A DNA stretch of 64,000 nucleotides from Prevotella sp. UBA5387 (GCA_002407775.1 DHOP01000030.1:7147-71146); one strand, 5' to 3'; numbered from the stretch's first letter, positions 7,098-16,860 are shown. Notes: generated by a model from the letters alone, not told the origin. A program made the numbers and translations.

Positions 7098-10000
7098 TTA
7101 TAATTTTTGCAGGTAAGACAATGTTTCTACTGGTAAACCCCTACGACTAGCATAATCAGCTAATTGGTCATCATCAATCTTACCAATAGAGAAATATTTG
7201 GCATCGGGATGAGAGAAAATCATACCACAGATAGCAGTTGATGGTGTGATCGAGAAATGTTCGTTGATCTGTACCCCAATCTTCTTCTCGGCATCAAGTA
7301 AGTCAATGACTATCTTTTTGATACTGTGATCAGGACAGGTAGCATAACCAAAAGCAGGGCGAATAGCTGTCTCCTGTGGATAAAGCTTATTCTGGAACCA
7401 CTCCGACGTAGCCTCAGCCAGTCTTGCCGCCAAGGCATGCTGCATCAGTTGTTCATAGCTTTGGTCCTCATATTCTACATTCCCCTTCACCTTGATACAG
7501 AATATTCCAATGGGTGTGGAGCCCGTTGTGGGGAAATAATCTGCCAAAGAAAGATACCCTGTCCTATCATTTTGAGAACGCAACATGGGAAGACAAACGC
7601 CATTTTCCAACATAATGTCGTTGCCAACACGATGTGCGTTAAAGAATTCGAAGCAAAGCTTCAGTTCCATGAGCTTTTCCTCTTTCATTTTTTGCAACGT
7701 GGCTTTTGCCTCATCCAGCGTTTTAAGGGCTTCTGGGTGCACAGTCATTTGTTGAAGTGCCTCGCCCTTGAATCCCCAGAAGAATAGCAACATGCGCCAG
7801 TCAATCAAGGACTCGACTTCCTCGATAGTTGGCTCCAATGGAAAACGCTTTTGCATTTCCTCAATGGAAGGAATATCTTTATCAAACTGATATTGCGGGG
7901 CATTGGCATTGGCTAAAGCATAGGGCGCAACGACAACATTGCGTTTGTCGTAATTGTCGCGAATGATTTGTTGTTCTTGCGCGGTCTGTTCCAACAATGA
8001 ATTAGAATCTCTTTCGAGACGTTTGGCAAGCACAGACGTATGCGAAGCGTCGCCACCATAAACGACTCCGCCACCATAAAGTGGGGCAAGCTTCACGGCA
8101 GTATGGACTAACGTAGTCGTAGCACCTCCCACGAAGATAGGAACTTCCATTCCTTCTTTTTCAAAGAGTGCGCAGAGTCCTTCCATTTCTTTGAGAGATG
8201 GCGTTATGAGTCCACTGATGCCAACAAACAAAGGCTTTTCCTTACGAGCCGTTTCAAGTATCGTTTCATTGGAGACCATTACTCCCAAATCAATCACTTC
8301 GAAATTATTGCAGCTAAGGACGATACCCAGAATGTTCTTGCCAATATCATGAACATCGCCACGAGCGGTAGCCAAAACGATTTTGGGTTGGGATAATCCA
8401 CCGATAGCCTGCTTGCTTTTTTCAATCTCAGGTTGTAGAATCGCTACGGCGTTCTTCATCACCTTTGCAGACTTCACAACCTGAGGCAAGAACATCTTTC
8501 CCTCGCCAAAGAGCTTACCCACTTGTTCCATTCCGGTCATCAATGGGCCTTCAATGATCTTTACCGCATCACCATTGTATTGCTCCAAGGCTTCTGGTAA
8601 GTCAATGGCAAGATAATCGCTTATTCCTTTTTCCAAGGCCGTTGCCAAGCGATTCTCCACAGGCGCATTGCGCCATTCGGCTTGAGTTGTTGCCGTCTGT
8701 TCGTCCTTGTCCTGTGACAACATCGCCTGCGCCATGTCGATAAGCGTTTCGGTGGCATCGGCAGAACGATTTAGAATGACGTCCTCAATCACCTTCAACA
8801 AATCCTTGGGTATATCATCATACACTTGTAGCATGGAAGGGTTCACGATGGCCATATCAAGACCAGCAGCGATGGCGTGGTAGAGGAAAGCCGAATGCAT
8901 TGCCTCACGCACTCTATTGTTGCCACGGAACGAGAACGACAGATTCGAGATACCACCGCTGGTCAATGTTCCTGGCAGGTTTTCTTTGATCCATGCAACG
9001 GCCTTGATGAAATCAACACCATAGTTGGCATGCTCGGCAATGCCAGTGCCTATGCTCAACACATTGACATCAAAGATAATGTCATGGGGTGGGAAATTCA
9101 GCTTCCCTACAAGGATATCGTAAGCGCGTTGACACACTTCTATTTTGCGTTCATAGGTGCCAGCCTGCCCTTTTTCGTCAAAGGCCATCACCACTACGGC
9201 AGCACCGAAACGACGAAGTTCTTTGGCATGTGCGATAAATTCTTCTTCTCCATTCTTCAGACTGATAGAATTTACAATACATTTTCCTTGTGCGTTTTTC
9301 AGTCCTTCTATAAGTGAGGTCCATTCTGAAGAATCAACCATGATGGCAGCCTTTGCCACGGCAGGGTCGTTTGCCACGTGCCGCAAATAGGTTCCCATCT
9401 CCACTTGACTATCAAGCATGGCATCGTCCATAGAGATGTCGATGATGGTAGCGCCGTCCTCAATCTGCTTGGCAGCCACGCTCAACGCTTCGTCGTATTT
9501 CTTTTCACTGATGAGTCGTGCGAATTTCCTTGAACCTGCAACATTTGTGCGTTCACCAACATTCACAAAGTTGCTTACCTTGCGGTCAACGACGACTGGT
9601 TCCAATCCGGACACCACGAGATGATCGTCCAGTTGTGGAATGGCATGTGGGGTTTGACCTTTCATAGCTTCAGCAATGGCTCGGATATGATCTGGAGTAG
9701 TACCACAACAACCACCAGCGATATTCAACAATCCCTCTTTGGCCATAGCCTTCAAATAGAAAGCGGTGAAGTCAGCTTGTTCCTCATATTCGCCCATCTC
9801 GTTAGGCAAGCCAGCATTGGGGTGAATCGAGATTCTCACAGGAAGCTCGGAAGCCAATTGGCGAATAAACTCTCCCAGGTCTTTCACTCCAAATGAACAG
9901 TTCAGTCCAAACGAGAGCATGGGGTAATGACTGACACTGGTATAGAATGCCTCAAGTGTTTGTCCAGTCAATGTTCGTCCGCTACGATCATTGATAGTGG

Positions 10001-10607
10001 CAGAAATCATTACAGGAAAAACCTCGCCTCTTTCATCGTTAATCTTTTGAATGGCATAGAGAGCTGCTTTTGCATTCAAAGCATCAAAGCATGTTTCAAG
10101 CATTAGCACATCCACGCCACCTTCGATAAGAGAACGGGCTTGTTCTTCATAGGCATCAGCCATCTCATCGAATGTAACCGCACGATAGTCCGGACGATTC
10201 ATATCCGGAGACAACGATAATGTCTTGGATGTTGGCCCCATAGTTCCGCACACCCAAACTTGTCGGTCGGAATGGTCAGCCACCTCACGAGCTATCCTTG
10301 CACCTTCACGTGCCATCTCGGCAGCTACTTCTTCACAAAAGTATTCTTTCTGAGATATACGATTCGAACTGAATGTATTGGCAGTAATAATGTCTGCCCC
10401 TGCATCAATATAAGCTTGATGGATCTGACGGATACAGTCTGGGCGAGTAATGTTAAGTAAATCATTATTCCCTCTCAAATCAACAGCTGAATGGGCAAAT
10501 CGTTCGCCACGGAAATCCTTTTCAGTGAGATTAAAACCTTGGATCATTGTACCCATGGCTCCATCCAAAATGATAATGCGTTCAGCAAGTGTTTCTTTGA
10601 GTGTCAT
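7098..10607 (-). CDS. metH: Cobalamin-dependent methionine synthase
   Basis: A 1169-residue modular enzyme that transfers the methyl of 5-methyl-THF to homocysteine through cobalamin. Domains in order: homocysteine-binding barrel ([15 protein letters not shown]; zinc cysteines in LNCSFG and GGCCGTT), pterin-binding domain ([16 protein letters not shown]), cobalamin cap, B12-binding Rossmann domain with the cobalt-ligand His in DVHDIGKNI, and a reactivation domain ([12 protein letters not shown]). It is slightly shorter than the approximately 1230-residue E. coli enzyme, mainly in the C-terminal domain. It heads the metH-metF operon. The cofactor requirement implies B12 uptake or synthesis elsewhere in the genome. 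Confidence 0.97.
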   Translation of the reverse strand: MTLKETLAERIIILDGAMGTMIQGFNLTEKDFRGERFAHSAVDLRGNNDLLNITRPDCIRQIHQAYIDAGADIITANTFSSNRISQKEYFCEEVAAEMAREGARIAREVADHSDRQVWVCGTMGPTSKTLSLSPDMNRPDYRAVTFDEMADAYEEQARSLIEGGVDVLMLETCFDALNAKAALYAIQKINDERGEVFPVMISATINDRSGRTLTGQTLEAFYTSVSHYPMLSFGLNCSFGVKDLGEFIRQLASELPVRISIHPNAGLPNEMGEYEEQADFTAFYLKAMAKEGLLNIAGGCCGTTPDHIRAIAEAMKGQTPHAIPQLDDHLVVSGLEPVVVDRKVSNFVNVGERTNVAGSRKFARLISEKKYDEALSVAAKQIEDGATIIDISMDDAMLDSQVEMGTYLRHVANDPAVAKAAIMVDSSEWTSLIEGLKNAQGKCIVNSISLKNGEEEFIAHAKELRRFGAAVVVMAFDEKGQAGTYERKIEVCQRAYDILVGKLNFPPHDIIFDVNVLSIGTGIAEHANYGVDFIKAVAWIKENLPGTLTSGGISNLSFSFRGNNRVREAMHSAFLYHAIAAGLDMAIVNPSMLQVYDDIPKDLLKVIEDVILNRSADATETLIDMAQAMLSQDKDEQTATTQAEWRNAPVENRLATALEKGISDYLAIDLPEALEQYNGDAVKIIEGPLMTGMEQVGKLFGEGKMFLPQVVKSAKVMKNAVAILQPEIEKSKQAIGGLSQPKIVLATARGDVHDIGKNILGIVLSCNNFEVIDLGVMVSNETILETARKEKPLFVGISGLITPSLKEMEGLCALFEKEGMEVPIFVGGATTTLVHTAVKLAPLYGGGVVYGGDASHTSVLAKRLERDSNSLLEQTAQEQQIIRDNYDKRNVVVAPYALANANAPQYQFDKDIPSIEEMQKRFPLEPTIEEVESLIDWRMLLFFWGFKGEALQQMTVHPEALKTLDEAKATLQKMKEEKLMELKLCFEFFNAHRVGNDIMLENGVCLPMLRSQNDRTGYLSLADYFPTTGSTPIGIFCIKVKGNVEYEDQSYEQLMQHALAARLAEATSEWFQNKLYPQETAIRPAFGYATCPDHSIKKIVIDLLDAEKKIGVQINEHFSITPSTAICGMIFSHPDAKYFSIGKIDDDQLADYASRRGLPVETLSYLQKL

Positions 10608-10655
10608 TCTATATCCTTATATGCACGTACAATCAACGTGATTAAACTTAAATGG

Positions 10656-10663
10656 CAAAATTA
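10656..10663 (-). promoter_or_regulatory. -7 promoter box for metH-metF
   Basis: On the minus strand this reads TAATTTTG, fitting TAnnTTTG, 49 bp before the metH ATG. The predicted leader of about 43 nt is too short for a cobalamin or SAM riboswitch. The 350-bp gap 10608-10957 otherwise holds only a terminator. Confidence 0.5.
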
Positions 10664-10776
10664 GCGATAAAATCACAATTATTGCAGTTAAAACAAATAA
10701 ATCAAGTTCTCTTTTAAGAACAACAATCAAAAAGTATGGATTACTGCATATATTCATTATTATTATTAAAGTAAGA

Positions 10777-10815
10777 AAAGGACATTTGAAAGGCGACAAC
10801 CTTCAAATGTCCTTT
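10777..10815 (-). terminator. Rho-independent terminator after the 10958-11776 gene
   Basis: AAAGGACATTTGAA (10777-10790) is exactly complementary to TTCAAATGTCCTTT (10802-10815), with extra GG/CC pairs inside. On the minus strand the stem is followed by TCTTACTTT. It separates the sigma-factor region from metH. Confidence 0.75.
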
Positions 10816-10957
10816 ATCCATAATTTTGCTTTATATAAATACCTATGAAGAAATAACTAATATCGTTTACAAGGCTCAATTGTTAAGAAAAACGATCACA
10901 ATCGTGGCATAAGGTACAGTTGTTATATGTTCGAACCTACATCCTCGTTCATATAAC

Positions 10958-11776
10958 CTACAAGGGTAATAAATAATATGCTGACACGGAAACGCATGAA
11001 CTTATTTTATAATCAGTGCTACTGTCTTTGGTAAATGGGAAATTGAGGGTATAACCTAATTGAAGTTCAAAATTACCCAGATTAACACTCAATGGGGCAT
11101 ACAGCTGGACGTTCAACAAGCCAAACACATCTCGTGGAGTGGTTGCGAGGTCGATTGTTTCTTTTGCAAAATAGCCCGAGAGTTCTGGTTCGAAATAGAA
11201 GTAGTTGCTTTTGCCGAAGTATCCGAAATAAAACCCTCCATAGACGCTTGGACTGAGTGTGTATAGTGTCTGACCTCCAAAGAGGAAATTATTGGAGATT
11301 CGTGCCCCAAACCAGTCTTTTGTGTATGAAAGCGTTAGGTTTACACTGTTTTTATAAGGATAAATGGCCGTGGAGTCTGAATTATAAATAAAATAGCTAT
11401 AGGACCCATTAGCTCTGAAGCTTTTGTTTTTATCCAAATATAATCCGTACCCAAGTGTCAGCATCGTTGTCGTATAACCGGGAGACATCTGATCATACCA
11501 CATGCCGGCAGCTCCTGCATAGAATCCATGTTTGTTGAAATAATACACGCTACCGCTTACATTGGTTAAGTTTGTACCAATCTCCCTACCTGCGAAAAAA
11601 GTTTTATTACTATAATTGAGACCTCCATATATAAAATCTTTTTTATCCAAGGATATTTCAGACAATAATTTTTCATCACTAAAGATCAAATCATTTAGTA
11701 ACGAATCAACCCTATCAGTCTGGGCAGTAGCTGAAATACTGGTAAGAAGAAACATGATGAACAATATTTTTTTCAT
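10958..11776 (-). CDS. Putative outer-membrane beta-barrel protein, unknown function
   Basis: 272 residues with a Sec signal peptide (MKKILFIMFLLTSISATAQ). The rest is dominated by alternating aromatic/Gly beta strands (GGLNYSNKTFFAGREIG, SVYYFNKHGFYAGAAGMW, SVNLTLSYTKDWFGARIS) and ends in hydrophobic YYLLPL, as outer-membrane barrels do. I do not recognise a named family. It lies downstream of the first ECF sigma/FecR-like cluster on the same strand but is separated from it by a strong hairpin (11908-11941), so co-regulation is possible but not shown. The start at 11776 is the only ATG before the signal peptide. Confidence 0.6.
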   Translation of the reverse strand: MKKILFIMFLLTSISATAQTDRVDSLLNDLIFSDEKLLSEISLDKKDFIYGGLNYSNKTFFAGREIGTNLTNVSGSVYYFNKHGFYAGAAGMWYDQMSPGYTTTMLTLGYGLYLDKNKSFRANGSYSYFIYNSDSTAIYPYKNSVNLTLSYTKDWFGARISNNFLFGGQTLYTLSPSVYGGFYFGYFGKSNYFYFEPELSGYFAKETIDLATTPRDVFGLLNVQLYAPLSVNLGNFELQLGYTLNFPFTKDSSTDYKISSCVSVSAYYLLPL

Positions 11777-11907
11777 GTCATGTATTTGTTCTTTGATTAT
11801 TACACATGGAGCATTCTAATACCGACTTAATTGTTGAACGGTATATTTAATTGTAAGTTACTTCAAAAGTACTCAAAATTAAATAAACCATGCAGCAAAC
11901 TAACAAA

Positions 11908-11941
11908 AGCTTTTGGAAGAATTCACACTCTTCCAAAAGCT
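11908..11941 (-). terminator. Rho-independent terminator after the 11969-12697 gene
   Basis: A perfect 13-bp stem, AGCTTTTGGAAGA (11908-11920) with TCTTCCAAAAGCT (11929-11941), and an 8-nt loop. It is the likely end of the sigma/FecR/LTPEQ-protein transcript. Confidence 0.7.
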
Positions 11942-11968
11942 AGCTAAGTTACAATTGTTTATGATCTC

Positions 11969-12697
11969 TTATTTGCCGCCGCCTTTATTATTGCCGCCTT
12001 TTCTTGCATTTTTGGCAGTTTGCTTCATTTGCTCTTTCATTTGCTTTTGCTGGCTGCCGGTTGCTATATTCTGGTTCTCTCTAATTTGCTTGCGCTGTTG
12101 CTCCTTGACCTGATTCTTAGCCTGATTTGCCACTCTGCTTCTCATCTGTTTCCGAGTTCCACTATACTGTGATTTCATCAAGCTACGTTGTTCAACAGAA
12201 AGAGAATTCACAAATGCGGCTCTTTTTTCAGCTCTTGTCATGGTTTGATCTTGAAGCAGTGCGATTTGCTCAGGAGTAAGTGACGATTTGAATGCTTCGC
12301 GGTTCTTCTTATTTACCATGCCTTGAATATCAGCATTAACCTGATTTGCTGCGCTTGGGTTCACCTTGTCTGTCGTTAAAGTTTCGTCTGCAACATCAAC
12401 CTGATTGTGAATACGGTCTTTTCTCTGTTCTTTCACCTGATCATTGATTGCTTCCTTTGTTTGGTCTTGTACCTGATCTTCTGTTTGAACTTCATCAGCT
12501 TTTTCAAGTGGGTCGTGGACACGATCTCTTTTCTGTTCCTTCAACTGATCATCGGTTTGATCTTTCAGCTGGTCTTTCTTTTCAGTCCTAGACTTAGTTT
12601 GGTCTTTTGCTCCTTTATTTGTAGATTGAGCAAAAGTATTTGTTGCTAAAAATAGTGAAGCTACAAATAGTATCCCGAAAATTGTTTTTGTTTTCAT
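11969..12697 (-). CDS. Exported low-complexity protein with an LTPEQ-type motif shared with the adjacent anti-sigma factor
   Basis: 242 residues: signal peptide (MKTKTIFGILFVASLFLATN), then a long charged region rich in Asp/Gln/Lys with repeated KDQ, DQLK, DRVHD and DQVKEQ units. A motif around residues 140-175 follows (LTPEQIALLQDQTMTRAEKR, then AAFVNSLSVEQRSLM). The tail is very basic and Gly-rich (GGNNKGGGK). The LTxEQ pattern recalls the LTxxQ motif of Spy/CpxP periplasmic proteins, but this is not a recognised member. The neighbouring FecR-like protein ends with a very similar motif, so the two may bind the same partner or each other. Soluble and periplasmic by inference. Confidence 0.6.
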   Translation of the reverse strand: MKTKTIFGILFVASLFLATNTFAQSTNKGAKDQTKSRTEKKDQLKDQTDDQLKEQKRDRVHDPLEKADEVQTEDQVQDQTKEAINDQVKEQRKDRIHNQVDVADETLTTDKVNPSAANQVNADIQGMVNKKNREAFKSSLTPEQIALLQDQTMTRAEKRAAFVNSLSVEQRSLMKSQYSGTRKQMRSRVANQAKNQVKEQQRKQIRENQNIATGSQQKQMKEQMKQTAKNARKGGNNKGGGK

Positions 12698-12811
12698 AAC
12701 TCAATATTTAAATGATTTCTTTTTTGTTTTGCTTATAGACCGAATAACTCTTGCAACACCCTACTTTTGGGAGTAATTATTTCGATTTATATATCTATCT
12801 ATAACGATGAT

Positions 12812-14098
12812 TTATTTTGGTGATTGATTCCCTCTACCTCTTTGTTGCCCATTATTTCCTTTGTCAACCGGAGTATTGGGCAACTGGCTTTTATGTCCCT
12901 TCTGCTCTGTTTTCATATTATCCTTCATAGCGTTTTTAGGGTTACCGTTATTAGCATTGACATTCTTTTGTCCCCCATTGCCAATTGCCATATTTCCATT
13001 CTGTTCCTTAAGCAATTGTCTTTGCTCACTTGACAAGGATTTCATAAATGCTTTTTGTTTTTCAGCTCTGTCCATCTTCTTGTCTTCAAGAATATCAATT
13101 TGTTTTTGCGTCAATGAGTTTCTGAAACGCGATTTAGAAGATTCTGAACTATTGGTGGATGCTTCCTCTTCAGGCTTTTGAAGAGTTGCCCGAACTTGAT
13201 TTTCGTTTTGTGGTTTACTAGCCAGTGCGTCCGAAGCCCTCTCGTTAGCTTTAAAATAATTTTCCTTTATTCCACTTGTTACATTCGGTTTTACATCGGG
13301 CTGGGTTGGTTCCTGCAAACGGATTCTCTCCTGACCATTTATCTTCTGACTTGATGGCTCGGATTTCATCTCGTCTTTCGGAACGAACTTCGGTTCGTCT
13401 TCCGAAATAGTTATCTCATTTCCTTTTGCAGATACGATTGTTTCAGAGTTAATCCCATTGCTTTTGTTTTGATGCTGTTGAATAACTTCAAACTTTTTAT
13501 CCGTCTTCAACGTTGCTTTTTGACCTGCTGCTATTACCACTTCGTTTTTCTGAACAGACTCTATGATCATCACCTTACCTTGGTCACAATTCACACGATA
13601 CTCGTTTTTGCGAGCCGTAACTAAAAAGCGTGTCCCTAAAACCACTGTCTTGGCTTTTTCAGAAACAACTTCGAATTTACTCCCTTTCTCTACTTCAAAG
13701 TATGCCTCGCCATCCAGCGTTGTGGTTCGGCTAAACATCCACATCAATGGTTTATAGCTCAAAGACGAATTAGCGTGCAAAATGACTTTGGAATTGTCAG
13801 GTAAAAGAAAGCTCTTCTCAACTGCTGCTGTAAGTACATTCTTAGTATATAGTGAGGCTGCAGCACCAAAAGATATCAACAATGCAACAGATGCCGCTAC
13901 TGCATATTTCAGCACCCTGAAATGTCGGATAGGCTGAATTTTCTTTTCAACCGGACTAGCATCTATCTTTGCTTCCATCTCCTTCCAGATATCCTCTTTC
14001 GCCCGAGTCCATTCTGGCCGGGTATTGAGAATAATATCGTCTAATTCTTTTGGAATCACGACATTTTCTTTATCGGAATATGTATGTTTAATAATCAT
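12812..14098 (-). CDS. FecR-like anti-sigma factor with a C-terminal LTxxQ-type module
   Basis: 428 residues from the ATG at 14098, 7 bp after the sigma-gene stop. A GTG-initiated extension would overlap the sigma gene. Layout: an N-terminal cytoplasmic anti-sigma region (PEWTRAKEDIWKEMEAKI), one membrane span (YAVAASVALLISFGAAASLY, about residue 75-95), then a FecR domain (LLPDNSKVILHANSSLSY; LDGEAYFEVEKGSKFEV; TVVLGTRFLV). A disordered linker leads to LTQKQIDILEDKKMDRAEKQ and SLSSEQRQLLKEQ, nearly the motif of the protein at 11969-12697, and a basic Asn/Gly/Gln tail. Classical FecR proteins lack this tail and act with a TonB receptor; none is present here. Confidence 0.8.
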   Translation of the reverse strand: MIIKHTYSDKENVVIPKELDDIILNTRPEWTRAKEDIWKEMEAKIDASPVEKKIQPIRHFRVLKYAVAASVALLISFGAAASLYTKNVLTAAVEKSFLLPDNSKVILHANSSLSYKPLMWMFSRTTTLDGEAYFEVEKGSKFEVVSEKAKTVVLGTRFLVTARKNEYRVNCDQGKVMIIESVQKNEVVIAAGQKATLKTDKKFEVIQQHQNKSNGINSETIVSAKGNEITISEDEPKFVPKDEMKSEPSSQKINGQERIRLQEPTQPDVKPNVTSGIKENYFKANERASDALASKPQNENQVRATLQKPEEEASTNSSESSKSRFRNSLTQKQIDILEDKKMDRAEKQKAFMKSLSSEQRQLLKEQNGNMAIGNGGQKNVNANNGNPKNAMKDNMKTEQKGHKSQLPNTPVDKGNNGQQRGRGNQSPK

Positions 14099-14105
14099 AT
14101 TTTGA

Positions 14106-14588
14106 TTATAATAATGACTGTTTGAAAAATTGTAACGCTGCACTCATTCGCTTTTCCACAGCTTTCACACTTAACCCCAACCGTTCAGCTATCTCTTTAT
14201 ATTTTAGTTCTTCGACCCTTGACATGAGAAACACGGTTCGTTGCTTTTCGTTCAAGCTATTAAGTGCTTTTTGATACTTATCCTGTAACTCCTCGTGACT
14301 CAAATCTTCTTCTGTCGAGGATTCATCATCCTGAAGTTTGTGTGAAGCTATGTACTTCATTTCCAATACCTCACGTCTGTACTTACTTACAAACATATCC
14401 CCAGCGATTTTATAGAGAAGAGGTTTTATCGTCTTTTGATCTACAACGAATTGTTTCTCCCAAAGCCGCATAAAGACCTCCTGGGCTATGTCTGATGCAT
14501 CATCCGTATTTGCACCTCGATAATACAGGTAACTACGTACCGAATCAAAGTAGGTCTCAAATAGATATTTAAAATCTTCCTTAGTCAA
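14106..14588 (-). CDS. ECF-family RNA polymerase sigma factor
   Basis: 160 residues with sigma region 2 (FKYLFETYFDSVRSYLYYRG; DIAQEVFMRLWE) and region 4 (LNEKQRTVFLMSRVEELKYK; EIAERLGLSVKAVEKRMS). The length and the VEKRMSAALQFFK ending are typical of Bacteroidota FecI-like ECF sigma factors. No ATG precedes the conserved N-terminus; the frame starts with TTG at 14588 (ATT is directly upstream), so initiation is uncertain. It is upstream of, and probably controlled by, the FecR-like protein at 12812-14098. Confidence 0.9.
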   Translation of the reverse strand: MTKEDFKYLFETYFDSVRSYLYYRGANTDDASDIAQEVFMRLWEKQFVVDQKTIKPLLYKIAGDMFVSKYRREVLEMKYIASHKLQDDESSTEEDLSHEELQDKYQKALNSLNEKQRTVFLMSRVEELKYKEIAERLGLSVKAVEKRMSAALQFFKQSLL

Positions 14589-14769
14589 AATACAATTGTA
14601 CTAGCTTTGTAATGTATCCGAAGTAAAACCCAAATACCCTACAATTAATTTATTATACCTACAAAATTCTCGAAAAATTAGAAAAAAACAGATGTTTCTA
14701 TGTTAAAAGGTTACAAGATTGAAGAAAGATATTTCATTCTTAACATAATGAGTTAAGAAAATGATAAAA

Positions 14770-14810
14770 AGCTCTTAACATCGGGTCTAATCTGCCCGAT
14801 GTTAAGAGCT
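14770..14810 (-). terminator. Strong rho-independent terminator after the EF-hand-like repeat gene
   Basis: A perfect 16-bp stem, AGCTCTTAACATCGGG (14770-14785) with CCCGATGTTAAGAGCT (14795-14810), and a 9-nt loop. On the minus strand it is followed by TTTTTA. It closes the second ECF operon 6 bp past the 14817 stop and isolates it from the first. Confidence 0.85.
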
Positions 14811-14816
14811 AAAGAA

Positions 14817-15200
14817 CTATTTAAGATTTTCCTGACGATCGCAAATCCCATTTTTATTTGCATCTATGAAATTTGCTTGGCTTCCTTTGCCATTATGTAG
14901 CCCCTGACCTCTCTTACAGCCTTGGTGGCTTCCAGCAGCATAGTTGTCACATACGCCATCGTTGTTCTTATCTACGAAGTTTTTACCTTGGCCTTTTCCG
15001 TTATGTAATCCCTGGCCTCTCTTACAGCCTTGGTGGTTTCCGGCAGCAAAGTTGTCACATACGCCATCGTTGTTCTTATCAACATAAGATGTTTGAGTTT
15101 TAACGTTCTTACTTGATTTTGCAGTTTGAACATTTTGAGCAGAAACAAGGCCTACTGACATGATTAATGCAGCACTTAAAATTAAATTTGTTGTTTTCAT
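14817..15200 (-). CDS. Small exported protein with EF-hand-like Asp/Asn/Cys repeats
   Basis: 127 residues: signal peptide (MKTTNLILSAALIMSVGLVSA), then two near-identical repeats of about 32 residues and a third partial one. Each starts with a calcium-loop-like DKNNDGVCD (third: DANKNGICD). In the full repeats this is followed by AAGxHQGCKRGQGLHNGKG. The DxNxDGxxD spacing matches dockerin/EF-hand loops, with one Cys in each loop and another in GCKRG. Metal or calcium binding is an inference. It is the last gene of the second ECF operon, 22 bp after the sensor-like gene, and just before a strong terminator. Confidence 0.65.
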   Translation of the reverse strand: MKTTNLILSAALIMSVGLVSAQNVQTAKSSKNVKTQTSYVDKNNDGVCDNFAAGNHQGCKRGQGLHNGKGQGKNFVDKNNDGVCDNYAAGSHQGCKRGQGLHNGKGSQANFIDANKNGICDRQENLK

Positions 15201-15222
15201 AATCTATTCCTTTTTTGGATAT

Positions 15223-15789
15223 TTAATTGTTATTGTTACTATTTCTGTTGAGTTCGGCACCATAACCTCTTTCTGACCCAGGTCTGCACAGTGTTCCTCT
15301 TTCTTTACAACACCCTGTATTTACCTGGTCGTTATATAATGGCTCAAATGCGTCTTTTAATTGTTCGCATTGTCCTTCATCACAAATGTCCTTTACTTGT
15401 AAGTAGAAATCGTTTGTTATTTTTTTCAGTTCTGCATGGCTGCTTCCTATACTTTCAGTCAGTTGCCTTAACTTCAGTGTATCGACTTTTTCCTTGTTAA
15501 TTTCAAAGAAGATCTGTTTTTTAAGCGAGTCAAGCACATAGATAACTTCTTTAGCTTTGGGCTGAAACTCTCGATTTGCTGTACGAAAAGCTTCCATTTG
15601 CTGATCATCAAAGCCTAATTTCTGTCTGAAGAAACGTCCGTTTAGGGGGTTCCGGCCCTGATCAAACACGATTGATTCCGCAACTTTTTTATCTCGTTGA
15701 TTATGATAAAGAATAGTTCCGATAGTCGTGATGTTCAGCAAAGCAAGCAATATGATCACCCATACGAGTATTTTGTTTGTTCTATTCAT
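15223..15789 (-). CDS. Membrane-anchored periplasmic sensor, CnrX/ZraP/CpxP-like
   Basis: 188 residues: one N-terminal membrane helix (ILVWVIILLALLNITTIGTI), then a largely helical domain (FRQKLGFDDQQMEAFRTANR; AKEVIYVLDSLKKQIFFEI; LRQLTESIGSSHAELKKITN) typical of the heavy-metal-resistance/CpxP fold. The C-terminal part holds clustered cysteines (CDEGQC, then GCC...GTLC) that could bind metal or form disulfides. Its start overlaps the upstream anti-sigma gene by 8 bp, so translation is probably coupled. The order sigma, anti-sigma, sensor parallels the cnrH/cnrY/cnrX logic of metal-responsive ECF systems. The signal sensed is unknown. Confidence 0.72.
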   Translation of the reverse strand: MNRTNKILVWVIILLALLNITTIGTILYHNQRDKKVAESIVFDQGRNPLNGRFFRQKLGFDDQQMEAFRTANREFQPKAKEVIYVLDSLKKQIFFEINKEKVDTLKLRQLTESIGSSHAELKKITNDFYLQVKDICDEGQCEQLKDAFEPLYNDQVNTGCCKERGTLCRPGSERGYGAELNRNSNNNN

Positions 15790-16075
15790 AATCCATTGCT
15801 ATATAATAATTCAAGCCTTCTATTTGGGAATCGTTAATATTCAAGCTGCTAGAAGTATTACTATTTGAATATCTGGTATTTCCGATTCCAACTCCCATCA
15901 TCACCACCAAACCCAGACTTGCCGCTACTGCAAGTTTTTGCCAAGCTGGTATTCTTTTAGCTTCTCTTGCCGTTTCAGATTCCAATCTTGCCATGATGCG
16001 AGTGGAAAGAAAAGGATTAGGCTGTACCTGCTTCTCTTTATCAATGACATCATTTATGTAATCTTCAATCTTCAT
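15782..16075 (-). CDS. Small single-span anti-sigma factor
   Basis: 97 residues: a cytoplasmic N-terminus with a short helix-rich segment (QPNPFLSTRIMARLESE) of the kind seen in small anti-sigma proteins, one membrane helix (LAVAASLGLVVMMGVGIGN, about residue 47-65), and a Ser/Asn-rich periplasmic tail of about 30 residues. It lies 36 bp after the sigma-gene stop and overlaps the next gene by 8 bp. Position, size and topology indicate a CnrY-like anti-sigma factor for the sigma at 16112-16663. Sequence similarity to any named family is weak. Confidence 0.7.
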   Translation of the reverse strand: MKIEDYINDVIDKEKQVQPNPFLSTRIMARLESETAREAKRIPAWQKLAVAASLGLVVMMGVGIGNTRYSNSNTSSSLNINDSQIEGLNYYIAMDYE

Positions 16076-16111
16076 TTCTGTGGATTCTTTATGTGTTAGA
16101 CAATCATCTTT

Positions 16112-16663
16112 TTAATTTCCTACGAGCTTATTCAATTTATTTTGTAGATTTTTCTTAGCTCGTTGAAAAAGTTGCTCTACTGCGCCTTCTGTGGTTTCCA
16201 TTATTTCTGCAACTTTGCGTTGAGATAAATCTTCGTATCTGCTCAGCACAAAAGCCATGCGTTGTTTATCAGAAAGTTGATCTATCGCTTTTTTGATAGC
16301 TTGTTCCATTTCGGATTCTACCATCTGCTGTTGTGCAGTCTTTTCATCATCTGACCTATTGAATATGTTTTTGAGATTTTCCGCAAAACCTGAAAACAAC
16401 TTATGCCGCTTATTTAAGCTATTCAAACTTGTATTCATCGTAATGCGGTACAACCATGTGGAAAATTCCGATTTCCCCTGGAAGGAATTCAGTGAGCGAT
16501 ATACCTGAATAAACACTTCTTGGACAATGTCCTCGGCATCTTCCTTGGAATGGACATAACCCATTGCTATGCGGAAAACCTGTTGCTGGTATTTTTCCAC
16601 TAGCAAGCGAAAAGTTTCTTTATTGCCCGATAAAATTTGTTCTATCAGCTGTTCGTCAGACAT
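16112..16663 (-). CDS. ECF-family RNA polymerase sigma factor (RpoE-like)
   Basis: 183 residues from the ATG at 16663, a typical ECF start (MSDEQLIEQILSGNKETF). A TTG 30 bp upstream extends the frame but is less likely. Region 2 is clear (LVEKYQQQVFRIAMGYVHSK; EDIVQEVFIQVYRSLNSF), as is region 4 (LSDKQRMAFVLSRYEDLSQR; EIMETTEGAVEQLFQRAKKN). It heads an operon with an anti-sigma factor, a CnrX-like sensor and an EF-hand-like protein. A second ECF gene lies less than 2 kb away on the same strand; the two differ clearly in sequence, so they are not a recent duplication. Confidence 0.93.
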   Translation of the reverse strand: MSDEQLIEQILSGNKETFRLLVEKYQQQVFRIAMGYVHSKEDAEDIVQEVFIQVYRSLNSFQGKSEFSTWLYRITMNTSLNSLNKRHKLFSGFAENLKNIFNRSDDEKTAQQQMVESEMEQAIKKAIDQLSDKQRMAFVLSRYEDLSQRKVAEIMETTEGAVEQLFQRAKKNLQNKLNKLVGN

Positions 16664-16860
16664 TCTGTTTTGAGCGTTTATTTCATTAGACAAAGAAACG
16701 AAAAAATTCCTACGTTGTAAAATAAAAAATGAGCATCTTTAAGAAAAATACTCTTCAACAGATCAAAATAAAAATAAGTTTGTGGCAAGGTTTGACTTCT
16801 TTATGTATTATCGAATTGATAAAGAAGTGGCAAAATATTGTCGCAGATATGGCATAAAAA

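Noticed and set aside
10608..10700. Cobalamin or SAM riboswitch upstream of metH
   Set aside because: The predicted leader is about 43 nt and shows no B12-box or SAM-box pattern.
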